Shown here one piece after another: positions 49,099 through 58,105 of a stretch of 64,000 nt of DNA. The stretch's first letter is position 1. Every line of letters starts with the position of its first letter. The stretch comes from a virus, in the IMG/VR virus record IMGVR_UViG_3300020411_001522, positions 28,403 to 92,402 of that record; one strand, written 5' to 3'. Position numbers and translations under genes: made by a program. The notes under the pieces were generated by a model, which was not told the origin of the DNA, did no database searches, and saw nothing but the letters and a program-made list of their open reading frames with translations.

Positions 49099-49829
49099 TA
49101 GTCAGCGTCAGGCTCGAGTGCGATGAAATAGTTGAGAGATGATTCAGAAAGAGAGTTGAAGTTAATCACATTCTTGTCTGAGATGCACACATGATATGTG
49201 CCGTCGAGGATCTTAAGATTCTCAATCTTCAAGCAGTAACAGAAGTTACGCTCATGAGTAGGAGTCGTGCCCCAATAGTCTGCTTCCCATACAACCTTTT
49301 CAACTGGGACAGAGAATACATGACTGTTGTCAGTCTTCTTATCTCTAACAGAAATAGACAACTCACCTTGGAAAGAATTGACACAGAAGTCAGTCACACC
49401 AAAATTGTATGCTGCTTCCTTAAGGAGTTTAAGATTCCTCATGGTCAACTCAAAGTTTACGACCTTCTCAGGAAGATTAGGATCGTAAGTCTTAGGAGGT
49501 TGGACAATAATATCAGGGTCAGACTTGACATAAGTTGCCTTACCCTTGGTTGCTTTATCTACGATATAAACTTTATTCTTGCCAAGAAAAACTAGGTGTG
49601 GTTGCTCAAACATAGAGCAAGTTTTCACAAACAAAGGCAGGTCATAGATAGGAAGATCCTCTGGAATGTCTTCTGCACAGGATGAGAAGGCAAGGATATT
49701 CTTATTGACTGCCATTGTTGCTAGTGTTTTTTGAGAAGCTTTAATAACAATAGATTTATTAATCTCACTAAAGTTTTTCAGAAAACTGAGGGTCTTTTTA
49801 GAGAGACGAATTTCAAGTGCTTCATTCAT
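49098..49829 (-). CDS. gp45: sliding clamp (gp45)
   Basis: 243 residues from ATG 49829 (MNEALEIRLSK); an ATG 15 nt upstream is possible. Beta-rich trimer clamp fold inferred from place and general similarity (MNEALEI start, KTLSFLKNFSEIN, and the C-terminal NVINFNSLSESSLNYFIALE). It holds gp43 on DNA and helps late transcription with gp55. In T4 order directly before gp44. Confidence 0.88.
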   Translation of the reverse strand: MNEALEIRLSKKTLSFLKNFSEINKSIVIKASQKTLATMAVNKNILAFSSCAEDIPEDLPIYDLPLFVKTCSMFEQPHLVFLGKNKVYIVDKATKGKATYVKSDPDIIVQPPKTYDPNLPEKVVNFELTMRNLKLLKEAAYNFGVTDFCVNSFQGELSISVRDKKTDNSHVFSVPVEKVVWEADYWGTTPTHERNFCYCLKIENLKILDGTYHVCISDKNVINFNSLSESSLNYFIALEPDAD

Positions 49830-50127
49830 GGAGTGTTGATTCAATAAGGTTTTCTTGTCGGACGCGATTGCGGTCGTTAAAACACATTAGAAGTATACAA
49901 TAATGCATTGCCTTCATAATGTCAACCCTTGCGGTGCCTTTCTTGTCATAACGAGACAAGTATTTGATTGCGTTGGATCGGCAAAATGCTTCAGCATCAC
50001 CGACTGCTTCAATGAGATCCAGTGTTTGCACACCGTCGCTACCAGAAGAGTAGTGTTGCTGATATGTGCCACTAATATAGGATGAGACCTCCTTCAAGAT
50101 CCCATCCTCATTGTATTTGTATGCCAT
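49822..50127 (-). CDS. DUF3310-like small protein
   Basis: 101 residues. FCRSNAIKYLSRYDKKGTAR ... DIMKAMHYCILLM matches the DUF3310 pattern (G-x-x-x-K-Y-L-x-R-Y-x-K-K-G ... KA..Y), widespread in phages and sometimes called nucleotide-kinase-like without proof. Overlaps gp45 by 8 nt and cobS by one. Confidence 0.8.
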   Translation of the reverse strand: MAYKYNEDGILKEVSSYISGTYQQHYSSGSDGVQTLDLIEAVGDAEAFCRSNAIKYLSRYDKKGTARVDIMKAMHYCILLMCFNDRNRVRQENLIESTLHE

Positions 50128-51221
50128 TACGAATTAAACAGATTTTCTACTTGAGACATGTCTACCTCACCATCAATCTTATCATAAAGATCGAGGAATG
50201 ACTGCTTTGTTTCATCGTCGAAACGGTTAAGGCAGACCTTGATTGCTTTTGCACGGTCACTGAAGATAGCATATGCACGGATGATGTGCACAAGACGACG
50301 TGTAGAGATCACTTCGTCAACACCACCTTCCCTAAATGTCCTACGGATCATGTCTGCCCATGTGACAAGGTTAGCGATATACTTATCGTCGCATGCATCC
50401 AACTCTTTGCAGTAGTTGTTAAGCATCTTTGTCTCGATAGCAGGAGTAGGATACTCTTGCTCAAATGTGAGGGGGAATCTCTCAAGGAATGCTTCGTTGA
50501 GCACGTTAGTGCCGATAAAACGACCATCGTCGCTACCTTTACCCTTCGTGTTTGCAGTAGCAATCACTGTGAAACCTTTTGCAGGTTGCACATACCTACC
50601 GATCTTCTTGAGGAAGACTCCTTTACCTTCAAGGATAGACTGAAGACAAAGGATTTTGTTAGACGCAAGGTCAATCTCGTCTAGAAGGAGGACAGCTCCC
50701 CTCTCCAAAGCTTCGATGACAGGACCGTTGTGCCAAACTGTATTGCCATCCACAAGACGAAACCCACCAATAAGATCATCTTCGTCTGTTTCAATGGTAA
50801 TGTTTACACGAATCAACTCTCTATTTAGAGCAGCACATGCTTGCTCTACACCAAGAGTCTTACCATTTCCTGACAGACCTGTGATGAATGCAGGGTAGAA
50901 TACCTTGGACTTGATGATCTTTTTGATATCAGTGAAGTTACCAAAAGGAACGAAATTGCTATCTTTAGTTGGAATCAACCTCTCTTGGACGGTGGGTGCT
51001 TGGAATGCCTTCTCAAGATTCTCTTTCTTCTCTGTCAAAGTAAGATCCCACTTGCCAATACCTTTCTTGTATTGCTTCAAGCGTTTCTTGACAGTAGCAA
51101 CTGAGCAGTTAAAATGATCTGCTGCTTCAACAAGGTTTTGGAAGGTAACATCGTTACCATGCTTTGCATGGAGGAATGTCTTTAGGTCGTCGGTGGTCAC
51201 AGGGACAGGAGCGAATGGCAT
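50127..51221 (-). CDS. cobS: CobS-like AAA+ ATPase
   Basis: 364 residues. Walker A GLSGNGKT and Walker B LLLDEIDLAS, then FLERFPLTFE and STRRLVHIIRA (sensor 2 Arg). Closest to CobS, the AAA+ subunit of cobaltochelatase, and to MoxR-type ATPases. CobS with CobT (VWA) and CobN inserts cobalt in B12 synthesis. In cyanophages cobS is almost universal and CobN is absent, so it may power another protein. The 732-residue HExxH/VWA gene just upstream is the likely partner. Confidence 0.93.
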   Translation of the reverse strand: MPFAPVPVTTDDLKTFLHAKHGNDVTFQNLVEAADHFNCSVATVKKRLKQYKKGIGKWDLTLTEKKENLEKAFQAPTVQERLIPTKDSNFVPFGNFTDIKKIIKSKVFYPAFITGLSGNGKTLGVEQACAALNRELIRVNITIETDEDDLIGGFRLVDGNTVWHNGPVIEALERGAVLLLDEIDLASNKILCLQSILEGKGVFLKKIGRYVQPAKGFTVIATANTKGKGSDDGRFIGTNVLNEAFLERFPLTFEQEYPTPAIETKMLNNYCKELDACDDKYIANLVTWADMIRRTFREGGVDEVISTRRLVHIIRAYAIFSDRAKAIKVCLNRFDDETKQSFLDLYDKIDGEVDMSQVENLFNS

Positions 51222-51246
51222 GTTTTGTATTTGTGTCTATACAGAT

Positions 51247-51252
51247 ATTATA
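51247..51252 (-). promoter_or_regulatory. -10 box TATAAT before cobS
   Basis: Minus strand TATAAT 26 nt before the cobS ATG, overlapping the stop region of the 182-residue gene. No clear -35; could be a middle-type promoter. Confidence 0.3.
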
Positions 51253-51796
51253 CAAGTAAAAAGTCTGCAATGCCACTACTAGTGGACACTATCCAATCTG
51301 GTCTACGCTCTGGTTTACGAAGGTAATTATCAGGTGCCCATGGTTTACTGGCAACATAGCGTTTGTATGCAGTCACTGTGGATATAGACATGTCATATTT
51401 GAAGTGGTCTGGCATGGCACGAGCGAATGGTGTGTGTCTAGCACTACAACCATTAGGTGCAATCATCATAGCGAGTCTTATGCTATCTTCACAACCGTGC
51501 TTCTTATCATATCTATAAGTGTATTCCTCACAAAGTGCAATGCCATGCTCTAACAACCACGCAACATTGTCGAATGACTCCGCTACCCACTTAGTGCAGG
51601 GGTGATTACGGAAGGCACCCTTCTCTGTTTTGTATGGTGTGCCATCAGACTTGAAAACCTGACCGATATTGTGATACCAGTCAGAGTAAACAATGGATAG
51701 CATTTGGCAGGTTTCTAGTGGCATCTTTACAACGTGCTTATCTGGCAACTGATACGCTGACAGATAAGGATCGTTGTTGACGCAGAATATATTCAT
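51248..51796 (-). CDS. conserved phage protein of the D-x-H-V-V-K-M family
   Basis: 182 residues. The start MNIFCVNNDPYLSAYQLPDK is followed by HVVKMPLETCQMLS, a strongly conserved stretch in many tailed phages without assigned function; later HPCTKWVAESFDN and a helical end. Overlaps the CobT-like gene by 4 nt. I considered a pyrimidine-dimer glycosylase of the DenV type but the motifs do not fit. Confidence 0.7.
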   Translation of the reverse strand: MNIFCVNNDPYLSAYQLPDKHVVKMPLETCQMLSIVYSDWYHNIGQVFKSDGTPYKTEKGAFRNHPCTKWVAESFDNVAWLLEHGIALCEEYTYRYDKKHGCEDSIRLAMMIAPNGCSARHTPFARAMPDHFKYDMSISTVTAYKRYVASKPWAPDNYLRKPERRPDWIVSTSSGIADFLLV

Positions 51797-53991
51797 GCAA
51801 TTTGAGCGATAAAGGAAGAGAGAATCTTCTTGTTGTTTGACTTGGCACCTAGAGACTTCTTGAATGCAGTCCTGATCTGAGCATTAGTAGCATCTTGCTT
51901 GACCTCAAACTCTGAATCCTGATTAAGGTTAGTCTTGTTGATTAGATACAACTCTTGGTAACCATTTGTGTTAGGTAGGCAGATAGACTTCTGCTTTTTC
52001 CATGTCTTGAGGATAGGATCTTCTTGCTGATACTCACGACCACAACCCCATCTTAGAAAATGACCTGCATCCTGACCACTGATGATGCGGAAACCAACAA
52101 AATTAGTGGTAGGGAATGCATACTTGAGATACTCAAGGATACCTTTAGTCAATGCACCGTGGCAGTTGTCAGTCATCTTTCCATGGTAACCTATCTTTTT
52201 GTCTCTGACAACACAGCGACCACGAAGTCCACCACGAAACAACTCTGCCTGCTGTCCTTCAAAGCGTGGACGTTGTAGGACACCGATGCTGTTAGACTCA
52301 CCGTCAGTCAAAGTAACAACGTGTAGTTTCTCAACGTTATACTTCTTTTTGAAGTCAGGAATCATAGTCCTTACTGCAACCAGTGTGTCATTCAGAGGTG
52401 TGCCACCAAGACCTAGACATGGAGCAATAGGGAAGTTGTAACCCCAGTAGTTATAACGATTCTGGAAGTGAGCACCGAGACGATATAGGTAGTGCATGCA
52501 CTTGTCAAACTCTTGATTGTTAGAATCGCTTGTCAAGAATTGAATGAGACGTAGGTGTGGGTAGATAGCAAACTCACCTTCATTTCCTTTGCCATTTTTG
52601 TATGCACTGAAGTCTTGCTCTGAAGATTTGAATTCATAGTCTCCATGATAAGACCAGTATTGATCGCTGAATGCATGTGCTACGAATGGAATCTTTGCTT
52701 TACGGCAGAAGAGTGCAAGAGAAAGAAGTTGCTTTACAGTCTGGTGCATTTCACCACTCATAGATCCTGACCAGTCAAGGAGAAAGATCAGACCGTGATT
52801 CTTACCATCAGGTGTGATTGTGATCTTCTTGAAGATATCGTCGTTGTATTTGTATGTGAATAGTTTTGTAGTATCAAGGACACCAGTTTTAGAAACAGAT
52901 GCACGAGCGTATGCTGCAGCAGACTTCTTACACTCAAACTCTTTCACCATGTAGTTGACTTCTTGATTGACTTGCTTACGAAACTTAGCGTAGTCTTTAT
53001 CAACTTCACTGAAATCAATACCAACATAGTGCTCAACATTAGGATCTGTGTAGCATGGACTATTCCAGAAGTCCTCAAGATCTTTGATCCAAACGTCATG
53101 ATGGATAGTGATATTCTTGAGATTCAACTCAGGCACATCAGCGTATGATGGATGGTGATACTCAGGCATATCCTCTGCCAATTCTTGTAGATTCTCAGCG
53201 AAGTTTTTGTCAGTTACACCTTCGTTGTAGTCGAAACCACCTTGGCGATCAAAGTTACCTTCGTCAAGATCTTCCAATTCTTCATCTGCATCACCCTTCT
53301 CTTGTGAATTCTGAGGTTGTGGCATGTTGCCATCCTGCTTGTCATCAGGTTTAGCATCAGATTCAGTTTGGATAGTATCGAAAGACTCAGAGTCATTACC
53401 TTCTGCCTCAGACTTAGCAGGCATATCTTCCATCTCTTCTTGCATATCCTTCTCACCTTGCCACTCATAGATTCTTTGAGCAAGTGCAATTACATCTTCA
53501 AAAGAATTACATGTGTCTGCCTCAGCAACCCAGTCTTGCTCATCCTCAGAGAAAGGAATAGGTTTAGTATGATCAACAACACCTACCTTGTAATGTAGAT
53601 TGATACGGTCGATTAGTTTTAGTCTAGGTAGATCTAGAGACTCAACACCGAAGAAGTCCTTATCATTCAACTCACGGTATCCTGCAAAGAAGTCTTTACG
53701 AAGACCTGGAAACTTCTCTTTCATTGCTTTCTCGATACGCACATCCTCAAGAATATTGACGTAAGACTTAGGCACATCAGTCATGCCTTCCCAACCTTCT
53801 GCAGGTGTATATAGAGCATGACCTACTTCATGACCCACTAGCATGTCGTAAACGCTCTCAGAAGCGATCCAGAGGGGCAGAGAGAGGACACGATTTTTCA
53901 CATCAAAGGATGCGGTCTCGCACTTGATGTGCTCAACAGTCAGATTCTCTGTAGCGAGGAGTTTTGCAAGGGTGCCTTTGATGTCGTGCAT
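51793..53991 (-). CDS. CobT-like protein with HExxH and VWA domains
   Basis: 732 residues. N-terminal helical part with HEVGHALYTP (zinc motif, residues 54-58) and downstream ILEDVRIEKAMKEKFPGLRK (a second Glu-type ligand is likely). A long acidic Gln/Asp/Glu-rich linker (about 195-275) follows. The C-terminal half has a VWA domain with MIDAS DWSGSMSG. CobT of cobaltochelatase has an acidic linker and a VWA, and this adds a metallopeptidase-like motif. With CobS upstream of the same operon it could form an AAA+/VWA chelatase-like or protein-remodelling machine. Confidence 0.75.
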   Translation of the reverse strand: MHDIKGTLAKLLATENLTVEHIKCETASFDVKNRVLSLPLWIASESVYDMLVGHEVGHALYTPAEGWEGMTDVPKSYVNILEDVRIEKAMKEKFPGLRKDFFAGYRELNDKDFFGVESLDLPRLKLIDRINLHYKVGVVDHTKPIPFSEDEQDWVAEADTCNSFEDVIALAQRIYEWQGEKDMQEEMEDMPAKSEAEGNDSESFDTIQTESDAKPDDKQDGNMPQPQNSQEKGDADEELEDLDEGNFDRQGGFDYNEGVTDKNFAENLQELAEDMPEYHHPSYADVPELNLKNITIHHDVWIKDLEDFWNSPCYTDPNVEHYVGIDFSEVDKDYAKFRKQVNQEVNYMVKEFECKKSAAAYARASVSKTGVLDTTKLFTYKYNDDIFKKITITPDGKNHGLIFLLDWSGSMSGEMHQTVKQLLSLALFCRKAKIPFVAHAFSDQYWSYHGDYEFKSSEQDFSAYKNGKGNEGEFAIYPHLRLIQFLTSDSNNQEFDKCMHYLYRLGAHFQNRYNYWGYNFPIAPCLGLGGTPLNDTLVAVRTMIPDFKKKYNVEKLHVVTLTDGESNSIGVLQRPRFEGQQAELFRGGLRGRCVVRDKKIGYHGKMTDNCHGALTKGILEYLKYAFPTTNFVGFRIISGQDAGHFLRWGCGREYQQEDPILKTWKKQKSICLPNTNGYQELYLINKTNLNQDSEFEVKQDATNAQIRTAFKKSLGAKSNNKKILSSFIAQIA

Positions 53992-53995
53992 GTGA

Positions 53996-54160
53996 TTATC
54001 GTTTGTATATACACATTATAATAGAAAACCGCCTCTTGGGGCGGTGCTGCAGACACTTTATCAACTGTCCACGACGTTTCCTTGCTTGACGCAATGCTTG
54101 TGGCTTCAAGTGTCGTTTCTTTTCTTTCTTAGAATGGTGTTGCCAGTTAGGGGTTGTCAC
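53996..54160 (-). CDS. possible short basic protein (GTG start)
   Basis: 54 residues from GTG 54160, which lies inside the gp46 end. The first ~38 residues (TTPNWQHHSKKEKKRHLKPQ and on to QARKRRGQL) are strongly basic and look coding. The rest is read through the terminator hairpin at 54028-54045, which is unusual. Possibly a decayed or read-through frame. Low confidence. Confidence 0.3.
   Translation of the reverse strand: MTTPNWQHHSKKEKKRHLKPQALRQARKRRGQLIKCLQHRPKRRFSIIMCIYKR
54022..54045 (-). terminator. intrinsic terminator downstream of gp46
   Basis: Minus strand ACCGCC-CCAAGA-GGCGGT followed by TTTTC, then TATAAT-like sequence. Ends the gp55-gp46 transcript before the CobT-like gene. 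Confidence 0.7.
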
Positions 54161-55871
54161 GGTCTGAATACCTTACGGATGAGAATTCGTTTTCTTTAAC
54201 AAACTCAAGACTAGATTCAAATGCGTCTAACAATGTGTCAATCATCTTGTGTGAAATCACATAGATGTTGGATTTGTCAGTCATTTTACGCAGGATCTTA
54301 AGTAGATCTCCTGTTGCATTAGTGTCTAGACTGGAATCAAATACTTCATCAAGTAGAAGAAGGTTAGTTGCTGCAGAATTTTTCATCCTAGCAATGTCTC
54401 TCCATGTAAACAGGAGTGCTAGGTCAATCTTTTGCTTTTCTCCCTCAGAGAATGAGGCATAGGAAAAAATATCTCTATGTCTACTCTTAATCACCTCGTT
54501 AAATTCTTCGTCAAGGGTAAAATTGACGTAGAAATCCATATCTTGTAGATATTTATTGATGTGAGTGTTGATAATAGGGATAAACTTCTTAATAATCTTA
54601 CTCTTGATTCCATTATCACGCAACAGAGTGCTGACCACTTTGTGATGTGACTGCTGAGTATTCACATCTGCACATTCTGCTACCTTTTTCTCTAATTCTT
54701 CCTTATAAATTGCTAATTGTTTCTTCTCACACTCCAAATCCTTGTTTGTAGTCTTCTTTCCCTTGACAGCATTCAGTCTAGCAGTGATAGTTTTCTTCTC
54801 TTTGTTATATCCTTTGACTTCTCCCTTCAATCTTTGGTATTCCTCTGCCATTTTGCTGTCTTCCTTGACCTTTTTGTCAAGTTTATCCAAGACACTCTCC
54901 ATCTCTTTGAGTTTTGCCTGATAATCCTCATCTTTTTTGGTAAACTCTTCTACTCTGGACACCTTTGTGTCTTCATTAATAGACTGTGTGCAGGTAGGAC
55001 AGGTATCATTCTTCATAAAGAAGTCAAGATCAGACAAATTTCTGCTGACCTTAGTCTTTACTGACGTAATATACTCTCTCATCTTACCATACTGTGCCTG
55101 TGAGGACGCAGAGCTAGCAAGTTTGTCAGTCAGATCACGCAATTCTGTCTCTGCTTTCGCCAGATTTGCTTCTACAGTAAAGTTTTCTTCTTTCAGTTGT
55201 AGTAGTTGTGTTGTAAGATCATCCTGTTGATCCTTGACCATGCCTTCCATGCGTTTCACAGTGGCAGTTTGCATGTCAAAAGTCTTTTGATGTAGTGTGA
55301 CTGTGTGCTCACACTCTTTTACCTCATTATTAAGGTCTCTCAAGCGATCCTTGAGCAACAAATTCATGCGTGAGAATACTTTGATGTCAAGGAGGTCTTC
55401 GATAACTTCTCTTCTATTTGGAGCATTAAGTTGCATGAATGGAACGAAAGTGCTAGACCCAAGAATAGAAATCTGAGTGAAAGATTTGTAATTAAATTTG
55501 AGTATCTTTTGCTCAAGATACTTTTGGTAGTCATTGTTTGCTGCAGACTGGTCAATAAGTGTGCCGTTACGATATATCTCAAAGACATTAGGTTTAATTC
55601 CCCTTACTACTTTGTAACTTGACTGCCCTACTCTAAACTCACACTCAACTACAGTATCCCTTTCATTGATCGTGTTAACCAACTGCGATCTACTAATCTT
55701 TCTGAAGGGTTTATTAAACAATACAAAGCACAAGGCATCAAGCATTGTTGATTTCCCTGCACCATTCTCTCCAAATACAACAGTGGATTTGTATCTCTCA
55801 AGATCTAAATATGTGAATCCATTTCCTGTCGATAGGAAATTTTTCCACTTCACTTTTTCAAAAATAATCAT
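54147..55871 (-). CDS. gp46: recombination endonuclease subunit gp46 (SMC/Rad50-like)
   Basis: 574 residues. Walker A GENGAGKS at 34-41, long coiled coil with the zinc-hook CPTC, and the C-terminal signature SEGEKQKIDLALLF with Walker B NLLLLDEVFDSSLD. Works with gp47 nuclease to resect DNA ends for UvsX. Its start overlaps the DUF3110-like gene by 4 nt. Confidence 0.96.
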   Translation of the reverse strand: MIIFEKVKWKNFLSTGNGFTYLDLERYKSTVVFGENGAGKSTMLDALCFVLFNKPFRKISRSQLVNTINERDTVVECEFRVGQSSYKVVRGIKPNVFEIYRNGTLIDQSAANNDYQKYLEQKILKFNYKSFTQISILGSSTFVPFMQLNAPNRREVIEDLLDIKVFSRMNLLLKDRLRDLNNEVKECEHTVTLHQKTFDMQTATVKRMEGMVKDQQDDLTTQLLQLKEENFTVEANLAKAETELRDLTDKLASSASSQAQYGKMREYITSVKTKVSRNLSDLDFFMKNDTCPTCTQSINEDTKVSRVEEFTKKDEDYQAKLKEMESVLDKLDKKVKEDSKMAEEYQRLKGEVKGYNKEKKTITARLNAVKGKKTTNKDLECEKKQLAIYKEELEKKVAECADVNTQQSHHKVVSTLLRDNGIKSKIIKKFIPIINTHINKYLQDMDFYVNFTLDEEFNEVIKSRHRDIFSYASFSEGEKQKIDLALLFTWRDIARMKNSAATNLLLLDEVFDSSLDTNATGDLLKILRKMTDKSNIYVISHKMIDTLLDAFESSLEFVKENEFSSVRYSDRDNP

Positions 55872-56137
55872 TCTACAACAGAAGGAGGAGGCACAACAAA
55901 ATCATTCTCGGTAATAATACTATACCGATATCCATGATGTCTACAATTAGAGATGACATCCTTACGCTCTACTTGTGCTATTTCAAGGTCTTTAGGAAAA
56001 TCAACAGACAAAAGCATTTCATGATACCTTTCAGCATCATCCTCTAGAGCAAATATTTGGACGATACGCTCATGGGTTTTGTCATCCTTTACAGCGTATA
56101 CACCACCAGTTGTTTTTTCTACGAGGACATACATCAT
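55868..56137 (-). CDS. DUF3110-like protein between gp47 and gp46
   Basis: 89 residues: MYVLVEKTTGGVYAVKDD ... IVQIFALEDDAERYHEMLLS ... DFP then IAQVERKDVISNCRHHGY. This is the layout of DUF3110, a cyanobacterial small protein (FE.EDDA.RYA.LLEAQDFP). Its place between the two subunits of the nuclease suggests an accessory role in recombination. It overlaps gp47 by 4 nt. Confidence 0.72.
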   Translation of the reverse strand: MMYVLVEKTTGGVYAVKDDKTHERIVQIFALEDDAERYHEMLLSVDFPKDLEIAQVERKDVISNCRHHGYRYSIITENDFVVPPPSVVE

Positions 56138-57159
56138 ACTTCTACCGATTCTACATACAGATTCTTTAAGATAGCAAAGATTTCTTCCTTATGTGGAAGC
56201 TCTTGGACACACGTCTCTAGGATAGTTAGCGTGTCTTCTACTTCTACATCAGTCACATCCTCAAGGATGTAAGTATTGTCTTCAATAATCTTCAAGTCTG
56301 CTACACCTGCACATTGGATGTAGCGAATAGTCTGATCAAATTTTGCTTGATCGGTCTTGTCGTCAACAATCAGTTTAACATAGGTATTAGTAAAGTCAAG
56401 ACCTTTGATATCATCTACAGTTGTTTCAGAATAATAGATCTTATGAAAAACATCATATGGATTGTGCGTAAATGTCAGTTTAAGATCATCTGTATTTAGG
56501 ATGTGAAATCCTTTTTTCTGACCGTAATCATTCCAGTAGAGTTGATTCGGATTACCGAGGTATTGAATATTCTTTTTCTTACTCTTCAGATGATAGTGTC
56601 CTGATAAGACCATATCGAATTTATCGTAGGCTGATGGGTCATCCCCATGAGACATAGTAATTCCAGGTATAGCTTCAAAACCGCTAAGCTCGAGATGCCC
56701 CACACAGATATCCGCAGCACTAGTCTCGATTGCTGCTCTTGTGGTATCTCTGCTCTCATCACATACCCAAGGAATACAGCACACAGTCCTGCCACCAATA
56801 TTATAGTCTCCAGGTACGTCAATAATATTAATGTTGCCATAGTCCTTAAGCAATAACTCTGGTGCATTTACCTTAAGAGTATTCTTAAAGTAGATATCGT
56901 GATTACCAATCAACATATTCATAGTGACACCACGATCACGGAGTGGGTCAAACCACATCTCCTTCGCACTATCTAAACTATTGAAGTTGATAGTCTTCCT
57001 CTTGTCAAATGTATCACCTAGGCATAGCACTTCAGTGATACCCAATTTATCAATGGTGGGTATAACAATTTGAGAATAGAATTGTCTGTATCTTTCTAGG
57101 AAAATAAGACTGTCATTACGAACTCCAAAGTGTTGATCTGTTATGACCAATACATTCAT
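56134..57159 (-). CDS. gp47: recombination endonuclease subunit gp47 (Mre11-like)
   Basis: 341 residues with calcineurin-like phosphoesterase motifs: ITDQHFGV, CLGDTFDKR, LIGNHDIYF, VGHLELSGF, VLSGHYHLKSK. The metal-binding His/Asp residues are all kept. It forms the nuclease with gp46. Three nt after gp55. Confidence 0.96.
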   Translation of the reverse strand: MNVLVITDQHFGVRNDSLIFLERYRQFYSQIVIPTIDKLGITEVLCLGDTFDKRKTINFNSLDSAKEMWFDPLRDRGVTMNMLIGNHDIYFKNTLKVNAPELLLKDYGNINIIDVPGDYNIGGRTVCCIPWVCDESRDTTRAAIETSAADICVGHLELSGFEAIPGITMSHGDDPSAYDKFDMVLSGHYHLKSKKKNIQYLGNPNQLYWNDYGQKKGFHILNTDDLKLTFTHNPYDVFHKIYYSETTVDDIKGLDFTNTYVKLIVDDKTDQAKFDQTIRYIQCAGVADLKIIEDNTYILEDVTDVEVEDTLTILETCVQELPHKEEIFAILKNLYVESVEV

Positions 57160-57162
57160 GAA

Positions 57163-57633
57163 TTATCCTCTCATAGTTGTTTCAATTCTGCTCTTGATAG
57201 AATTCATCTGAGCATGATCATCCTTATTGTCTGTTGAGAATACCTCGTCGTATCCACTCTTCTCAATCAGTTTGTCTTTAATATCCATCTGTCGCTTCTC
57301 TTTCGCAATACGACGTAGAAATGCATAATACACTATTTGTGTGAAGTATGCAAATGGGTTTGTAGATTTAGCAGGATCGAAGTTATCAATATACTGTACA
57401 CAATTCTCTATCCCATCGCAGATCATGTCATCCTTATACATGTAATTAATAAAGTTAGGACGATAAGAGAGGTGTGTTGCAATCTTTAGAAAACACTCTC
57501 CGATATAGTTTGGGATTCTTGGTTTGGGTAGATCAAATTCTGCAGCATGCTTGACGTCCTTGCGGTATACCACGAGCTCGTCGAGAAACTTTTTATTGTC
57601 TACATAGTGTTGTTTTTTCGCTTTCCGTGGCAT
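57163..57633 (-). CDS. gp55: late sigma factor gp55
   Basis: 156 residues. A divergent sigma region 2-like core with STNPFAYFTQIVYYAFLRRI and basic C-terminus; the place after uvsW and before gp47 fits. gp55 directs host RNA polymerase to late promoters such as the TATAAATA boxes in this window. It follows a sigma70-like promoter at 57655-57683, consistent with early/middle expression. Confidence 0.9.
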   Translation of the reverse strand: MPRKAKKQHYVDNKKFLDELVVYRKDVKHAAEFDLPKPRIPNYIGECFLKIATHLSYRPNFINYMYKDDMICDGIENCVQYIDNFDPAKSTNPFAYFTQIVYYAFLRRIAKEKRQMDIKDKLIEKSGYDEVFSTDNKDDHAQMNSIKSRIETTMRG

Positions 57634-57654
57634 TTATTGCTTCCGAATAACTTA

Positions 57655-57683
57655 AGTATACAACAGTTATATCTTTACGTCAA
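57655..57683 (-). promoter_or_regulatory. sigma70-like promoter of gp55
   Basis: Minus strand TTGACG (57678-57683), spacer 17, TATACT (57655-57660). The TGA of the -35 is the stop codon of the 141-residue gene. Confidence 0.7.
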
Positions 57684-58105
57684 CCAGTGTTACGCCACTG
57701 CTTCTCTAATTTTTTACGGAAATCATCAACTCTACCAATGAGTCCCATGGATTCATTCACTGGTGCCTTGTAACCTTCTTCAGGACCTCCATATTCTCTC
57801 CGCAACCACATGCGATACATTGCAATAGATTCATCACTCATAGGAGCAACACAGATTACATCAGGCTCTCTGATGAGATAGAAATCTTCTTCACTAAACA
57901 TCATCCATTTGGTGAATCCAATAGCAAGACCTTGATTGCCCTTGTTATCATTCACTGGTGTGGGGTGTGGTTTAGCAGGATTAGATACAAAGATCAATGT
58001 ATCTCCATGATCATCCGTTGCGATCATAGGACCGAGCAACTCTTCCCCAGAGGTCAACTTAACGACTCCGTAGAATTCTTGATCGTGTTGGATGTAGTTA
58101 ATCAT
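57680..58105 (-). CDS. conserved hypothetical protein with Sm-like start
   Basis: 141 residues. EFYGVVKLTSGEELLGPMIA suggests an Sm-like beta-barrel beginning, then a loop with Pro/His, ICVAPMSDESIAMYRMWLRR and a helical tail. Lies between uvsW and gp55 as in other cyanomyoviruses, in my recollection. Its stop is the -35 TGA of the gp55 promoter. Function unknown. Confidence 0.65.
   Translation of the reverse strand: MINYIQHDQEFYGVVKLTSGEELLGPMIATDDHGDTLIFVSNPAKPHPTPVNDNKGNQGLAIGFTKWMMFSEEDFYLIREPDVICVAPMSDESIAMYRMWLRREYGGPEEGYKAPVNESMGLIGRVDDFRKKLEKQWRNTG

Noticed and set aside
51248-51796. DenV-type pyrimidine dimer glycosylase
   Set aside because: Length is near, but the N-terminal Thr and catalytic Glu context of DenV are absent; the H-V-V-K-M pattern belongs to another family.
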